Assembly: GCA_001986395.2 (NCBI GenBank)
Contig: MQVO02000110.1
Coordinates: 1-29,893 of the forward strand
Length of the DNA: 29,893 nucleotides
Reading direction: 5' to 3'
Origin: Irpex lacteus
Lineage: Eukaryota > Basidiomycota > Agaricomycetes > Polyporales > Irpicaceae
Shown here in pieces: positions 8,267 to 16,262 of the stretch. The notes beneath the pieces are model-generated. The model did no database searches and was not told the DNA's origin. It saw only the letters and a program-made list of their open reading frames with translations. The position numbers were made by a program, and so were the translations under genes. The first letter of the stretch is position 1. Each line of letters starts with the position of its first letter.

Positions 8267-8329
8267 TTATGAGTACAATACAAGGAAGCCAATCATCAAA
8301 GCAAATAGCCCCGTTGCTTCAGCATTAAA
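8267..8329 (-). pseudogene. atp9: atp9 C-terminal fragment
   Basis: The minus strand reads FNAEATGLFALMIGFLVLYS and TAA. This matches the last ~18 residues of ATP synthase subunit c, the proteolipid of the Fo ring, including the end of its second helix (EATGLFALM; the Glu next to TGL lies in the usual ion-binding region). Upstream the frame turns into unrelated sequence (YYKDIERASQKE) and then a hairpin element. It is therefore only a 3' end, placed head to tail with a GIY-YIG gene. Confidence 0.75.
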
Positions 8330-8369
8330 CTCTTTTTGACTAGCTCTTTCTATATCTTTATAATATTGC

Positions 8370-8420
8370 CCCCCCAAAAAATTAGTTAGAATTATTTCTA
8401 ATTCCTAGTTTTTTTGGGGA
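8370..8420. repeat. Hairpin element, short form
   Basis: cccccccaaaaaattagttag on the left, ctaattcctagttttttt and gggg on the right. It separates the atp9/GIY-YIG block from the cox3 block. Confidence 0.85.
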
Positions 8421-8547
8421 TCTGCTAATTCTTTTTCCAGTTTTTCCTTTTGATTTTTTTTACTGGAATGCTCAACCTTTTCTTCATCATTATCATCTGA
8501 ACGTTCACGTTTTTTCCCTGAAACGTAAAGAAGAATAGAATCTGAAA
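8421..8547 (-). other. Highly charged ORF tail
   Basis: In the frame running past the cox3 fragment the minus strand encodes SGKKRERSDDNDEEKVEHSS, then KNQKEKLEKELADP, and runs into the hairpin element. It is a strongly charged, helix-prone stretch unlike the hydrophobic core proteins. Not recognised; its upstream start is unclear. Confidence 0.35.
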
Positions 8548-8624
8548 TTAGGAACCTCAGTAATAAATTGAAACATAAAAAAAAGTCACACAACATCCAT
8601 AAAATGTCAGTAAAGAATACCACC
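8548..8624 (-). pseudogene. cox3: cox3 3'-end copy 1 (TGA = Trp)
   Basis: With TGA as Trp the minus strand reads GGILYWHFMDVVWLF, then YVSIYYWGS and TAA. These are the last residues of cytochrome oxidase subunit 3, including the hallmark [10 protein letters not shown]. Three conserved Trp positions are TGA. A T run (8577-8584) appears one base short, shifting the frame. The adjacent copy 2 shares the same 5' boundary sequence, ggtggtattctttac, and an identical block of about 26 nt around it. Confidence 0.75.
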
Positions 8625-8785
8625 CTGAAAATAACAAAAATTTATTCCTATTATTACTATCGTCTTCGTCTTCGTCTTCCAACCTTCCCCATGTTATCAT
8701 ATCCTCCTGCCCATTAATCGACAATTCAATCTCGTCTTGGATAACAGGCAGGTCAGGGATAGGACCCCTATCCCAACCTTTTTAT
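8625..8785 (-). other. Acidic ORF fragment upstream of cox3 copy 1
   Basis: The minus strand is open as GPIPDLPVIQDEIELSINGQ, then EDMITWGRLEDEDEDDSNN, leading into the cox3 copy. The (GTCTTC)n run at 8659-8680 encodes the EDEDED repeat. The segment is less AT-rich than core genes. Not recognised. Confidence 0.35.
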
Positions 8786-8827
8786 GAACATTAGCATAAA
8801 GAAAAGGTGATGGTTTAAAATTTATTA

Positions 8828-8905
8828 CTATGAACCTCAGTAGTAAATAGATACGTATAAAAAAGCCAAACGACATCGACAAAATGTCAGTAAAGAATAC
8901 CACCC
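8828..8905 (-). pseudogene. cox3: cox3 3'-end copy 2 (TGA and TGG = Trp)
   Basis: Reads [15 protein letters not shown], then after a one-base frameshift in a T run YVSIYYWGS and TAG. The Trp of YWHF and of YYWGS is TGA; that of VVW is TGG. It is roughly three-quarters identical to copy 1 over 78 nt, with the 5' 26 nt identical. The two copies are in tandem about 280 bp apart, so a 3'-end module was inserted or duplicated twice. Confidence 0.75.
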
Positions 8906-9116
8906 TCAACAAATATGTTAATTTAAAGGAGTTGACTCGTCTTACACCCTATCTTCTAGGTGATATGATAAGAGTTCTCCCTCAATTATAAAAAGAATAG
9001 GGGAGAAATAAAAGTTTTTTTGGGAGAATGCTCAAACAACCAAACCTTTTTTATTTACAGGGTAAGGCTCTCCTTCTACAAAGATGATTAGTTTTATTTG
9101 CTAAATTTAGTCATTT

Positions 9117-9204
9117 CACCATAAAACTAGTTATAATTAATTATCCCGGTATTATTAAAATTTAATTAAATTAAATTTTAATTAGAGCCTAGTTTTTTGG
9201 GTGG
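9117..9204. repeat. Hairpin element, long form
   Basis: accataaaactagttataatt, then ttatcccggtattatt, then the palindromic aaatttaattaaattaaatt block, ending gagcctagttttttgggtgg. The LAGLIDADG remnant on its right is truncated exactly here. Confidence 0.85.
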
Positions 9205-9806
9205 ATTAACAGAAAAATGGTATGATTTTTTCAAAATTATCCTTAAATTTAAGACATTGATAATCAACCCTAGTTCGTTTAAATATAAGAATATGTACCG
9301 CAACCAGAGAAAATCAATTAAACTTCTAATCAGAATCTCATCCCTTCTATTTTTAGTTATACAAAATACTAATTTTACGTAAAACCCAAAAGAAGTCTTG
9401 TTTTCAGTTATCGAGAAACAACCATCTCCAGATGTTAAACCCGCCGTTCAATAAGGATGTGGAATATTTGTATTTACAGATAAAGGTTTTAAGGCTGGCA
9501 TAGTGTTAGGAAAAGCAACCTTTAATGATTCGGTTATACCATGGTTTACATAAGCTTTAATAAAGATAATCTACTGTAAACCTTCCATTGTTAAATGTTC
9601 TTTAGCATTAATCATGTTTACTACGGATATAAAAATAAGGAAATCACCTAACTTTTGAGTTATTTAAAGGATATTTGACAAAGTGATGACTGTAGTTATA
9701 TCTTCCATAGAAGATACAAAGTATTCACAGTTTTTATCCACAGATATTCTACCTACACCTCCAAAATAAGATTGAATCTTTTGCAATAAGGTAAGTCTAG
9801 CAAATA
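9205..9806 (-). pseudogene. LAGLIDADG endonuclease remnant A
   Basis: The minus strand shows, in order, LFARLTLLQKIQSYFGGVGR, VSSMEDITTVI, LTMEGLQ, the linker IPHPYW, the second catalytic motif AGLTSGDGCFSI (for GFTxxEGCF), KLVFCITKNRRDEILIRSL, and a truncated end at the hairpin element. These are the inter-domain and second-domain parts of a two-motif group I intron homing endonuclease. Stops and frameshifts interrupt it at least four times (for example TAA after LSNIL and TAG after EGLQ), and the Trp of PYW is TGA. The first LAGLIDADG motif is not present. It is dead. Confidence 0.7.
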
Positions 9807-10025
9807 AGACAGTTTGATAAGACACATTCTACATGTCAACCTATACGAGTTTTCGTAGTCCTTCAAATTTAAATCAGAATTTATTTTAAATTGCGCTTGA
9901 ATCTCTCATTGATAAATTTATTCTTATCAATTTTTATTTGTGAAAAAGTCTAGGGAAATACTATCCAAGTTGGACCCTGGGAGATAACTTTCCAATAAAC
10001 TTTCTCCATTTTAGAGTTGGTCCTC

Positions 10026-10073
10026 ACCCTAAAACACTAGTTAGATTTATTCTAATTCCTAGTTTTTAGGGGA
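10026..10073. repeat. Hairpin element, short form
   Basis: accctaaaacactagttaga and tctaattcctagttttta plus gggg. Marks the 3' end of LAGLIDADG remnant B. Confidence 0.8.
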
Positions 10074-10522
10074 TTCCGATTTAAAAAATTAAAAATTATT
10101 TTTCTTCCTTTATTCATTTCTGCTTTTATTTTACGTATTTAATCTAGTCCCTCTTGATTTAAATGACTTTTGTCTATCCCCCTTTTTTTAAGGATATCAG
10201 CGATTTGGATAAAATTAGAAAAATCGTTACTTTTAAGACATAAAATAGGATATTTAATAAAGAAAGGAATTATTTTATCATAAATATCACTTAACTTATG
10301 TACAACAATATCTAATAATTGAACATTTTCACCTTCAAGTAAATGACCACATCCTAAAAAATTTTTAATATTAGTTAATAAAAATCTATCTCGAGTATGT
10401 TGAGTAATTTTAAATCTTAAAATTGTTTGATAACCTAAAGAAATTGTTTTTGACTGTTTAATGTTGACTAAAAAACACCCCTCAGCACTAGTAAATCCTT
10501 AAATTCACATAGGGTCAGGAAT
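10074..10522 (-). pseudogene. LAGLIDADG endonuclease remnant B (C-terminal domain)
   Basis: The minus strand reads PDPMW (Trp as TGA), I, a TAA, then GFTSAEGCFLVNIKQ, a well-kept LAGLIDADG-type catalytic helix with acidic Glu. It continues in one frame through ILRFKITQHTRDRFLL, NFLGCGHLLEGE, IIPFFIKYPI and LNQEGLD to a stop. This is the complete second half of a two-motif homing endonuclease. The first half is missing: the piece is bounded by a hairpin element on each side (10026-10073 and 10525-10578). Remnants A and B may come from different introns, since both contain a second-type motif. Confidence 0.75.
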
Positions 10523-10524
10523 AA

Positions 10525-10578
10525 TCCAAAAAAACTAGTTAGAATTATTTCTAATGACTAGTTTTTTTTTGGGGGGTT
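10525..10578. repeat. Hairpin element, short form
   Basis: atccaaaaaaactagttaga, attatttctaatgactag, then a long T run and gggggg. Confidence 0.85.
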
Positions 10579-11012
10579 ATTAGAAACTATAGGTCTATTT
10601 ACAGGAACAACTTCAGGTAAAGCTGTTTTTAATTAATCTTAAAGTCCTAAATTTAAGGATGCTTTGAATGCAATTAATTTATCTAGACCTTTTTTAGTCT
10701 AGTGTACCAGCAGACTGGGCCGCCTGTAGAAGATACAAAGTAAAGTAGAATGGTAGAATAATTGTTTGATAGTAAAAACAATAATTTAAGTAGAGTAGAT
10801 TTTGGGTCATTTATAAGAAAATAACTAAAAATAAGATGAGAAGATGCAACTTCACTTAGAAAATAAAAAAAATAAAAGAATAGAATTAAAAAGAGTAAAG
10901 TTATTCATTTTATCTATTTAAGTAAAGAAGAGAGATAATCTTTACTAAATAGTAATAATATAAATAATTTGTATTCAAAGACTAAATATATCTTATAAAT
11001 TTTACTAAAGAA
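10579..11012. other. Intergenic DNA
   Basis: Plus-strand short open run LLETIGLFTGTTSGKAV at the left edge, then AT-rich sequence. No gene recognised. Confidence 0.4.
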
Positions 11013-11014
11013 TA

Positions 11015-11059
11015 CCCAAAAAAACTAGTTAGAATTATTTCTAATGACTAGTTTTTTGG
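11015..11059. repeat. Hairpin element, short form, with TA flanks
   Basis: cccaaaaaaactagttagaa ... aatgactagttttttgg. TA lies directly on both sides (11013-11014 and 11060-11061). Confidence 0.85.
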
Positions 11060-11176
11060 TAGGGGTATAAGATCTGGGGTGCTCCTAAATTAAAAATTTA
11101 TTTTTCTTCTAAAAGAGTAGAGTTTATCCTTTATCCGTAAAAGGGGCAAAGATGGGAGGAAGATATAAAAAGGGAA

Positions 11177-11248
11177 AAGAGCATAGTTTAATTGGTAGAA
11201 TTGTGGTCTCCAAAACCTTAGGTAGGTGTTCGAGTCACCTTGCTCTTG
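11177..11248 (+). tRNA. trnW(cca): tRNA-Trp (CCA)
   Basis: Acceptor AAGAGCA pairs perfectly with TGCTCTT; discriminator G. The anticodon loop CTCCAAA gives CCA, which reads only UGG. The T arm AGGTG-TTCGAGT-CACCT is perfect. The anticodon stem GTGGT/ACCTT has a weak base. Most fungal mitochondria carry a UCA anticodon here so that UGA is read as Trp, so the CCA anticodon implies UGA is not decoded by this tRNA. It starts about 10 bp from the broken end of the reverse transcriptase fragment. Confidence 0.85.
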
Positions 11249-11255
11249 CAAAATA

Positions 11256-11844
11256 AAAATAATAGTTCCCTCTGTGCTCTCCAGGAAATTCAGTTCCACC
11301 ATTATCCCTGCTTTTAATCATTGTTCCAATACGTGTTTGTGTCGTATCGGAGTTTTTTCATTAAGAACTTGTGGCTTATCCTGTCAAAACATTTAGCTAT
11401 GTCAGCTTCCACTATTCAATGAGGGTGAATAGTTTTATCCATAAGAATGATTATGGCAGTGACTGCGTCATGTGTGGACCTTGATTTCCTGAACCCAAAG
11501 GAGTTTTTGTCTGATTTGGCTTCTACAGCCGGGTCAATTCCTAAATGATATATTACTTGAACTGCTCGGTCAATCATTGTCGGAATACCTAACGGACGTT
11601 TTTCCTTTGAGCCTGGTTTGGTAATCATTACCCTTCTTACAAGCTGTGCTTTATAATTCTCGGGATGCTTCATTATACTATTCAGCTCTTCTATAGCTTT
11701 TAAATATTCTGTCGGACTGTTTCAGGTAATTCCATCTACTCCAGCCGTCTTACTTCCTTTGTTGGTTACAACTTTTCTTATTGCCAAAGCTTTCGCTTCA
11801 AAACTTTGCAGCAATATTCATTGTAAATTATACACTTCTTTCAT
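11256..11844 (-). pseudogene. Group II intron reverse transcriptase, RT0-RT3 block
   Basis: With TGA as Trp the minus strand reads MKEVYNLQW, AIRKVVTNKGSKTAGVDGIT (RT0/1), VMITKPGSKEKRPLGIPTM (RT2), KNSFGFRKSRSTHDAV (RT2a), and IVEADIAKCFDRI (RT3, carrying one catalytic Asp). After a frameshift it continues with EQWLKAGI, LNFLESTEGT and breaks. Four Trp positions are TGA. The protein would be a multifunctional maturase/reverse transcriptase that splices and mobilises its intron. The natural continuation (PQGGIMSP, YADD) lies not downstream but about 850 bp upstream at 11933-12128, so the gene is permuted. trnW follows the break. Confidence 0.85.
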
Positions 11845-11932
11845 ATTATTCTTCGATGTAGCAAAAACTAAAAATAAATTAAATTTGGGTCTCCCTATAT
11901 TATAATTTATTTTAATCCTCCGGATAGTATTC

Positions 11933-12128
11933 TTTATCTCTTTCTGCCAAAAGAGGGAGTTTCAGGAGTTCTAGCTGTGATAATCATGTCGTCGGCGTAT
12001 CGGATCACATTAACTCCTTGACTAATACCTTTTATCAAAGGATTTACCAATTTAATTGTTTCTTCTAACCCGTTTAACGCAACGTTACATAAGTTGGTGA
12101 CATGATTCCTCCCTGTGGCGTTCCCTCT
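11933..12128 (-). pseudogene. Group II intron reverse transcriptase, RT4-RT5 block
   Basis: The minus strand reads EGTPQGGIMSP (RT4), then after a frameshift LCNVALNGLEETIKLV and GVNVIRYADDMIITA, the RT5 active site with YADD, then a shift into AERDKEYYPED and stop. It begins with the same EGT codons (gagggaac) at which the RT0-RT3 block breaks off, so together the two blocks cover one gene in the wrong order. An atp6 fragment abuts its 5' side. Confidence 0.85.
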
Positions 12129-12145
12129 AAGATAAAAATATTATG

Positions 12146-12268
12146 TTATATACAAATCCACATACTTAATAACATGTGACCTGCTGTAATATTTGCTGCT
12201 AATCTTAAACCTAATGATACATTTCTAGCTAAATAAGAAATAAATTCTATTAATACTAATAAAGTATC
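12146..12268 (-). pseudogene. atp6: Second, divergent atp6 fragment
   Basis: Reads LLVLIEFISYLARNVSLGLR, then LAANITAGHMLLSM, then WICI and stop. This is the conserved late part of ATP synthase subunit a, including the essential Arg of SLGLR. At the same place the intact atp6 at 22231-23013 has SYLARAFSLGIRLFANVVAG, so this fragment differs at many conserved sites and is not a recent local duplicate. It joins the RT4 coding block directly. It is probably an exon piece brought in with an intron or from another lineage. Confidence 0.8.
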
Positions 12269-12469
12269 TTAATAAATTTCTTTTTAATTAAAGATACAAA
12301 GTAATGAATGTAATGAATGGAATGGGTATTAAAGACATTACAATTACATTACATAAATTAAAAATTCATTAAGGAGAGTGATATTGTTAAAATAATTCTC
12401 TTATTTTATTTTCTATTTTATTTTAAATTAAAACTAAGAACATAGTTTCTGCAAGTTGTTTGGGTGGTG

Positions 12470-12565
12470 TTTGAATCAGCGATTGTGTATTATCATTTTG
12501 TGGATGTTGTGTGGCTATTTCTGTATGCATCAGTATATATTTGGGGATCAGATTCGATTATTTAA
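12470..12565 (+). pseudogene. cox3: cox3 3'-end copy 3 (TGG = Trp)
   Basis: The plus strand reads [20 protein letters not shown], then [11 protein letters not shown] and TAA, the C-terminus of cytochrome oxidase subunit 3. Both Trp codons are TGG, unlike copies 1 and 2, and the strand is opposite. Upstream sequence is not cox3. It could be a 3' exon whose other exons lie elsewhere, or a remnant. Confidence 0.7.
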
Positions 12566-13137
12566 TGAATAACAATATAGATATAAATTACTCCCCATTA
12601 TTCTTTTTTTTTTAGAGGGAGCTAGCTCCTCTATTTTAGAAACTATCACTATCTATCTATTCAAGAGTAAAGAATAATCTTGTAAAGTAAAATAAAAGTT
12701 ATATTGTTAAATTTATCTTAATTCACTTTCTTTAAATAAAATAATTCCCCAATTTAAATAAAAAGAAATTTTAATCTTTTACTTATTTAAATTAAATAGA
12801 TTTTAAGTACTATTCTATTTTTATGAAATAAATTAAAATAAAATCTTTAACTTTTAGATTTTAACAAAGAAAAAATAATAAGAGATAAAATAAATTAGAT
12901 CATATAAGAATAGGGGAGGGAGAATCTCTAAATAAATTTAAAGGAAAAAGAAATTTATCTTTACTTAATCTTTATTTATTTATTATTTAGAAATAGGGCA
13001 AGGAATAGAAGATAAATGAGATTACTGATAAAGATCTAAAAGATAGAGAGATGTTGTTAAATGGACTTTATATTTTTATTTTAAGAGAGCTCCCTTATTC
13101 ATTATTTTTCTTTTTATAATTATTTAAGCACACTTTA
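12566..13137. other. AT-rich intergenic DNA
   Basis: Over 80 percent A and T by eye, mostly homopolymer-like. No gene or RNA seen. Confidence 0.6.
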
Positions 13138-13380
13138 TTATTCTTTATATCTTTCATTGCTTGTGTTGCTGAATGTGCTAGACCTCCTTTCGATAATGTT
13201 AAAGCTAAATCTTAGAATATATTGGACACGAGAAGTTATTATTTGTTGTCCTTCGGATATTTTATAGTAACTATTAATTCCGTTAATTATTCTATTGATT
13301 TTCGTAATGGCTAAAACTTGTGGTTCTGAATAATGAGAAAAGTTTGGTTTTGGGTTATAAAGAGATGTAAGAATAGTCAT
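13138..13380 (-). pseudogene. Group II maturase domain X fragment
   Basis: The 80-codon open stretch contains ITKINRIINGINSYYKISEG, then ITSRVQYILRFSF, which fits the maturase (X) domain that follows the reverse transcriptase in group II intron proteins and binds intron RNA. It lies upstream of both reverse transcriptase blocks on the same strand, the wrong order for an intact gene. It is probably part of the same shuffled intron or of a second one. Confidence 0.55.
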
Positions 13381-13469
13381 AGTTTATAAATAAAAAAATT
13401 ATTAAAAAAAAAAGGTACTCAATACTTCCCCAAAACTATTTAACTAAAAATATAGCTAGTACTGACGGT

Positions 13470-13742
13470 ATTGATAATGTTGGTATCAGATGTATTGATA
13501 GCAATGTACGGTTTGTCCATCGATTAGGCTATTGGCCACGCCCTCTTTACCAACTCGGCGACCCTTTAAGCACAAGGTACGCTGTCGGGCGTTACCATGT
13601 TGATCCTACAAACCCGGGCATGACATTTCGGCCCCTCAGCTGCTTAAGGGCAATAGCTGCTTTAGGCTCTAAATCACTGCGGTACAACCGTTCTCTATCA
13701 TCGTTCACTCGCGTTACTATTTTTCTATCACTCGGAACCAGT
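13470..13742 (-). ncRNA. Structured GC-rich segment, possible group II intron ribozyme piece
   Basis: Much richer in G and C than its surroundings and free of good ORFs. The minus strand shows short self-complementary runs (for example agagggcgtggcc, gaggggcc) separated by purine-rich loops. It sits beside the maturase X fragment on the same strand and ends at a hairpin element. The intron identity is inferred from context; no domain V was found. Confidence 0.35.
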
Positions 13743-13787
13743 CCCCAAAAACACTAGTCATTAGAAATAATTCTAACTAGTTTCCAA
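13743..13787. repeat. Hairpin element, short form, reverse orientation
   Basis: ccccaaaaacactagtcatt, then agaaataattctaactag, ttt. The internal sequence is the complement of the usual order. Confidence 0.8.
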
Positions 13788-13849
13788 TACTTAAATCGTA
13801 ACCTAATTGTAATACTCTTTCCATAATTTTGATTACAGATCCATACTTC

Positions 13850-14230
13850 ATTGATCTATGCCAAGTTGGATATACATGATTAAAATTTGCCGCTTGGAAG
13901 GTGCACTTTTTAATAGATATCTACTTATCGCCCAAAATTTGGCTGGGTTGTTTCTACTTAACACCAATCTTTGTAATTGATGTTCAATATATCTATTTAT
14001 AGATTTATTGTTATAAAATTCCTTGTCAAACAATGGCTCAAATTCTCTTTTTTAGATATTGGCTTTGGTGAACACAGGATGATATTTGGATAGCATTTTG
14101 ATTTTAAATCTTCTTACGTTGGGTAATGATTTAAACACAGTTGGTTCCACTGCATTTGCTACTGGGTCCAGTTTTAGCAGATTAGTAATATTTAACTTAC
14201 TAATAAGGTACTGCAGGAAAGGCAATACTA
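13850..14230 (-). pseudogene. Possible plasmid/RTL-type reverse transcriptase N-terminal fragment
   Basis: The minus strand carries PNVRRFKIKMLSKYHPVFTK, a stop, then FEPLFDKEFYNNKSINRYIE, QLQRLVLSRNNPAKFWAIS and, in another frame, NHVYPTWHRSMKYGSVI. The pattern of a long leader followed by NHVxPxWxR recalls the free-standing mitochondrial reverse transcriptases of fungi and algae. No catalytic motif is present, so the assignment is tentative. Confidence 0.35.
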
Positions 14231-14363
14231 ACTTTATTTTTTAAACTATCGCTATTTCCTTTAAGATTAAAACTAAAGATAACAAAACTTTTCTCATCAG
14301 ATTAAAATTTGTGAAATTATAAAAGACTTTGTAATTTTTTCAACAGCACTTACAACGATCATC

Positions 14364-14510
14364 TTAATCCAGCAGATGATTGGCATAGTCCGTGTATCCA
14401 TCTTCGTCATACTTTGTGAAGGGTGTTTCCATCTTCATCATTTCTTTTCGCAATTTCGTGTACTGAATCCGGCTAACTTGTTCCGTGAAACCTCTCGGCA
14501 ACCAGGGTAA
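14364..14510 (-). other. Unrecognised open segment with foreign codon use
   Basis: A 48-residue minus-strand stretch reads PWLPRGFTEQVSRIQYTKLR, then EMMKMETPFTKYDEDG and ends HLLD with TAA. Third codon positions are often G or C (CTG, CCG, CGG, ACG), unlike any core gene here. There is no start codon. It looks like the C-terminus of a transferred gene of unknown kind. Confidence 0.3.
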
Positions 14511-14908
14511 TTATTTAGAATTGAGGAGAAACATCTTGGAAAATTATTTTATTTATTAATACTAAATAATATTAACAATAAAAGAGATTATAACATTTTA
14601 TCCAAAATGTTATAATCTTCTTCCGGAAAATGTGTTAAGGTCTTGAGTAGCGAGTGAATTATCTACTTCTTTCCTTTTTGTCTAATCTGCTTTATTTAAA
14701 GGAGATCGACAAGAATGCTTCACAATTAATCTTCAATTTACTTTATTAATTATTAATTTAATGAAAGAAAATAAAAAGATTGTGGCAGCATCCAACATGG
14801 ATTCTAAATATTTTTATTGTTACAGTGACTAAATAATTTATAGTGTATTTTATAAATTATTTTATCTCATTCTTGTAAATATAAACTGGCAAGGTCATTT
14901 AAATAATA

Positions 14909-14950
14909 CCATAAAACTAGTAATTAGAAAGAATTATAACTAGTTTTAGG
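14909..14950. repeat. Hairpin element, short form, with TA flanks
   Basis: ccataaaactagtaattaga ... gaattataactagttttagg, flanked by TA at 14907-14908 and 14951-14952. Confidence 0.8.
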
Positions 14951-15123
14951 TAAAGGTTAATTATAAAATAAACCTGATAACCGTAGCCGTTTTGTTTTGA
15001 TGAGATACATACAATCTTCTAATTACTAAAATAGATATGTAAAATCAATTTTAATTAATTAGAGTAGTAAGTAATTTGGTTTTTTTATCCTTTCCTTAAT
15101 TAATAAAGGTTGGGGAGAACCAA

Positions 15124-15188
15124 TCCTAAAAACTAGTTATAATTCTTTCTGTCCACCCACTTTAGTGGGGTCCTAGTGTTTTTTAGGT
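15124..15188. repeat. Hairpin element carrying an internal GC hairpin
   Basis: cctaaaaactagttataatt opens it and ctagtgttttttagg closes it. In the middle, ccacccactttagtgggg is an extra GC-rich stem not present in other members. Confidence 0.8.
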
Positions 15189-15310
15189 TATGGAATATTA
15201 GTTCAACTCTGATATGTCTTATCAAGCCTGTAATAACAACTTGTTACAGTTACCTATTCATGAGTTATTCGTGACTATTTCTACATATGTATAAAAAAAT
15301 ATGTTTAAAA

Positions 15311-15382
15311 GATTAATCCACTAAACATAATGGATTAATCTATTTAGACATATTTATCTACTAAATATAGTTTAGTGGATTA
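15311..15382 (+). promoter_or_regulatory. Two mutually exclusive stems upstream of the plasmid-type ORF
   Basis: 15311-15320 pairs perfectly with 15331-15340 (gattaatcca/tggattaatc). Alternatively 15313-15325 (ttaatccactaaa region) pairs with 15369-15382 (tttagtggattaa). The two helices share a strand, so only one can form. They end about 60 nt before the ATG at 15446. A regulatory role is inferred only. Confidence 0.35.
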
Positions 15383-15445
15383 AAGTTCTTTTTATTTTTC
15401 AATATGTCAAAAGAACAAAAATAATAAATTTTCTTAAAATTTCAA

Positions 15446-16261
15446 ATGTTTTTCTTAAATAAATTTAAGTCTGGATTTATACAAACAATATTAGGTATAA
15501 ACCCAAAGGATAGATTCCTTTTTTTCTTCTACGTTATAATCATTATTATTTTATTATTAGATATTAGTCACGCTATTAATATTTTTAATTTTAGTTATAC
15601 AGATTTATCCTCCAGTAATTATATACCTGAGGGACATGCTAGCCCGGAACCTCAAGACCCTGTAAGATATTGGCCTAGCGGTGTACCTCAAAGTTTCAGT
15701 ATAGTAGGTGTAGGATTAGCTACGTTTGCGGCCTTAAGTAAAATACCTAATTGTTCACCTAGGTTAAGAGTACTAGGTTCATTAGGGGCTGCTGGTGTAG
15801 GAGTAACTACTGTAGTATCTCAAGGAGCTATAGAGAACCCAACGGGATTTAATAGATTTATGTATGGTGCCAGTCAAATGGTTAAAACAGGTACATGGCC
15901 TTCTTTAGAACAAATTCACTCTATTCCAGATAATAAAGTAAATGAATTTGCTAATAAGGCTATAGGTAATCTGTCACCTCAAGATAGAGAGTTAGTAAAC
16001 GAGGCAGTAGCCGAAGTATTAAAAAGATTAGACAAAGGGTCTAATTTTTTACCTACAGATTTTACTTCTTTCTACAATAAATCATTAGATTTTATCTTTA
16101 ATTTAATATCTCCTTTTTTAAAGAGTGTACCTGTAGAAGGATACTTGGACGACCTGATAGGCCAGCAAATTATAATAGAGATGTTATTATTAGTATTAGT
16201 CTTCAGTTTGATTTTATTATTTATTTTTTTTTATTATAAATATTATATTTATTTTAAATAA
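15446..16261 (+). CDS. Linear-plasmid-type membrane protein
   Basis: 271 residues. A charged N-terminus is followed by a strong transmembrane span (about 27-46), an extramembrane region with PEGHASPEPQDP and RYWPSGVPQ, a glycine-rich weakly hydrophobic middle (GVGLATFAAL, LGSLGAAGVGVTTVV), a polar region, and a C-terminal transmembrane span (about 243-263). This layout matches the membrane proteins of unknown function found beside DNA polymerase genes of mitochondrial linear plasmids; compare the broken relative at 348-745. Trp codons are TGG, so it can be translated here. It begins with ATG. Homologues continue past this stop into the sequence listed next, so the stop may come from a frameshift. 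Confidence 0.65.
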   Translation: MFFLNKFKSGFIQTILGINPKDRFLFFFYVIIIIILLLDISHAINIFNFSYTDLSSSNYIPEGHASPEPQDPVRYWPSGVPQSFSIVGVGLATFAALSKIPNCSPRLRVLGSLGAAGVGVTTVVSQGAIENPTGFNRFMYGASQMVKTGTWPSLEQIHSIPDNKVNEFANKAIGNLSPQDRELVNEAVAEVLKRLDKGSNFLPTDFTSFYNKSLDFIFNLISPFLKSVPVEGYLDDLIGQQIIIEMLLLVLVFSLILLFIFFYYKYYIYFK

Positions 16262-16262
16262 A

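Larger units (their letters stand above)
14511..15300. other. Intergenic DNA with two hairpin elements
   Basis: Apart from the elements at 14909-14950 and 15124-15188 and a stem near 14595-14618 (acattttatccaaaatgt), nothing is recognised. Confidence 0.5.

Noticed and set aside
8405..8912. The two ORFs starting VVFFTDIL as a pair of related novel proteins
   Set aside because: The shared part is the wrong frame of the two cox3 3'-end copies; the similarity is explained by cox3.
11090..11302. Minus-strand ORF of 70 codons with FLESTEGT
   Set aside because: Only its first residues are real (the end of the reverse transcriptase RT3 block); the rest is the antisense of trnW.
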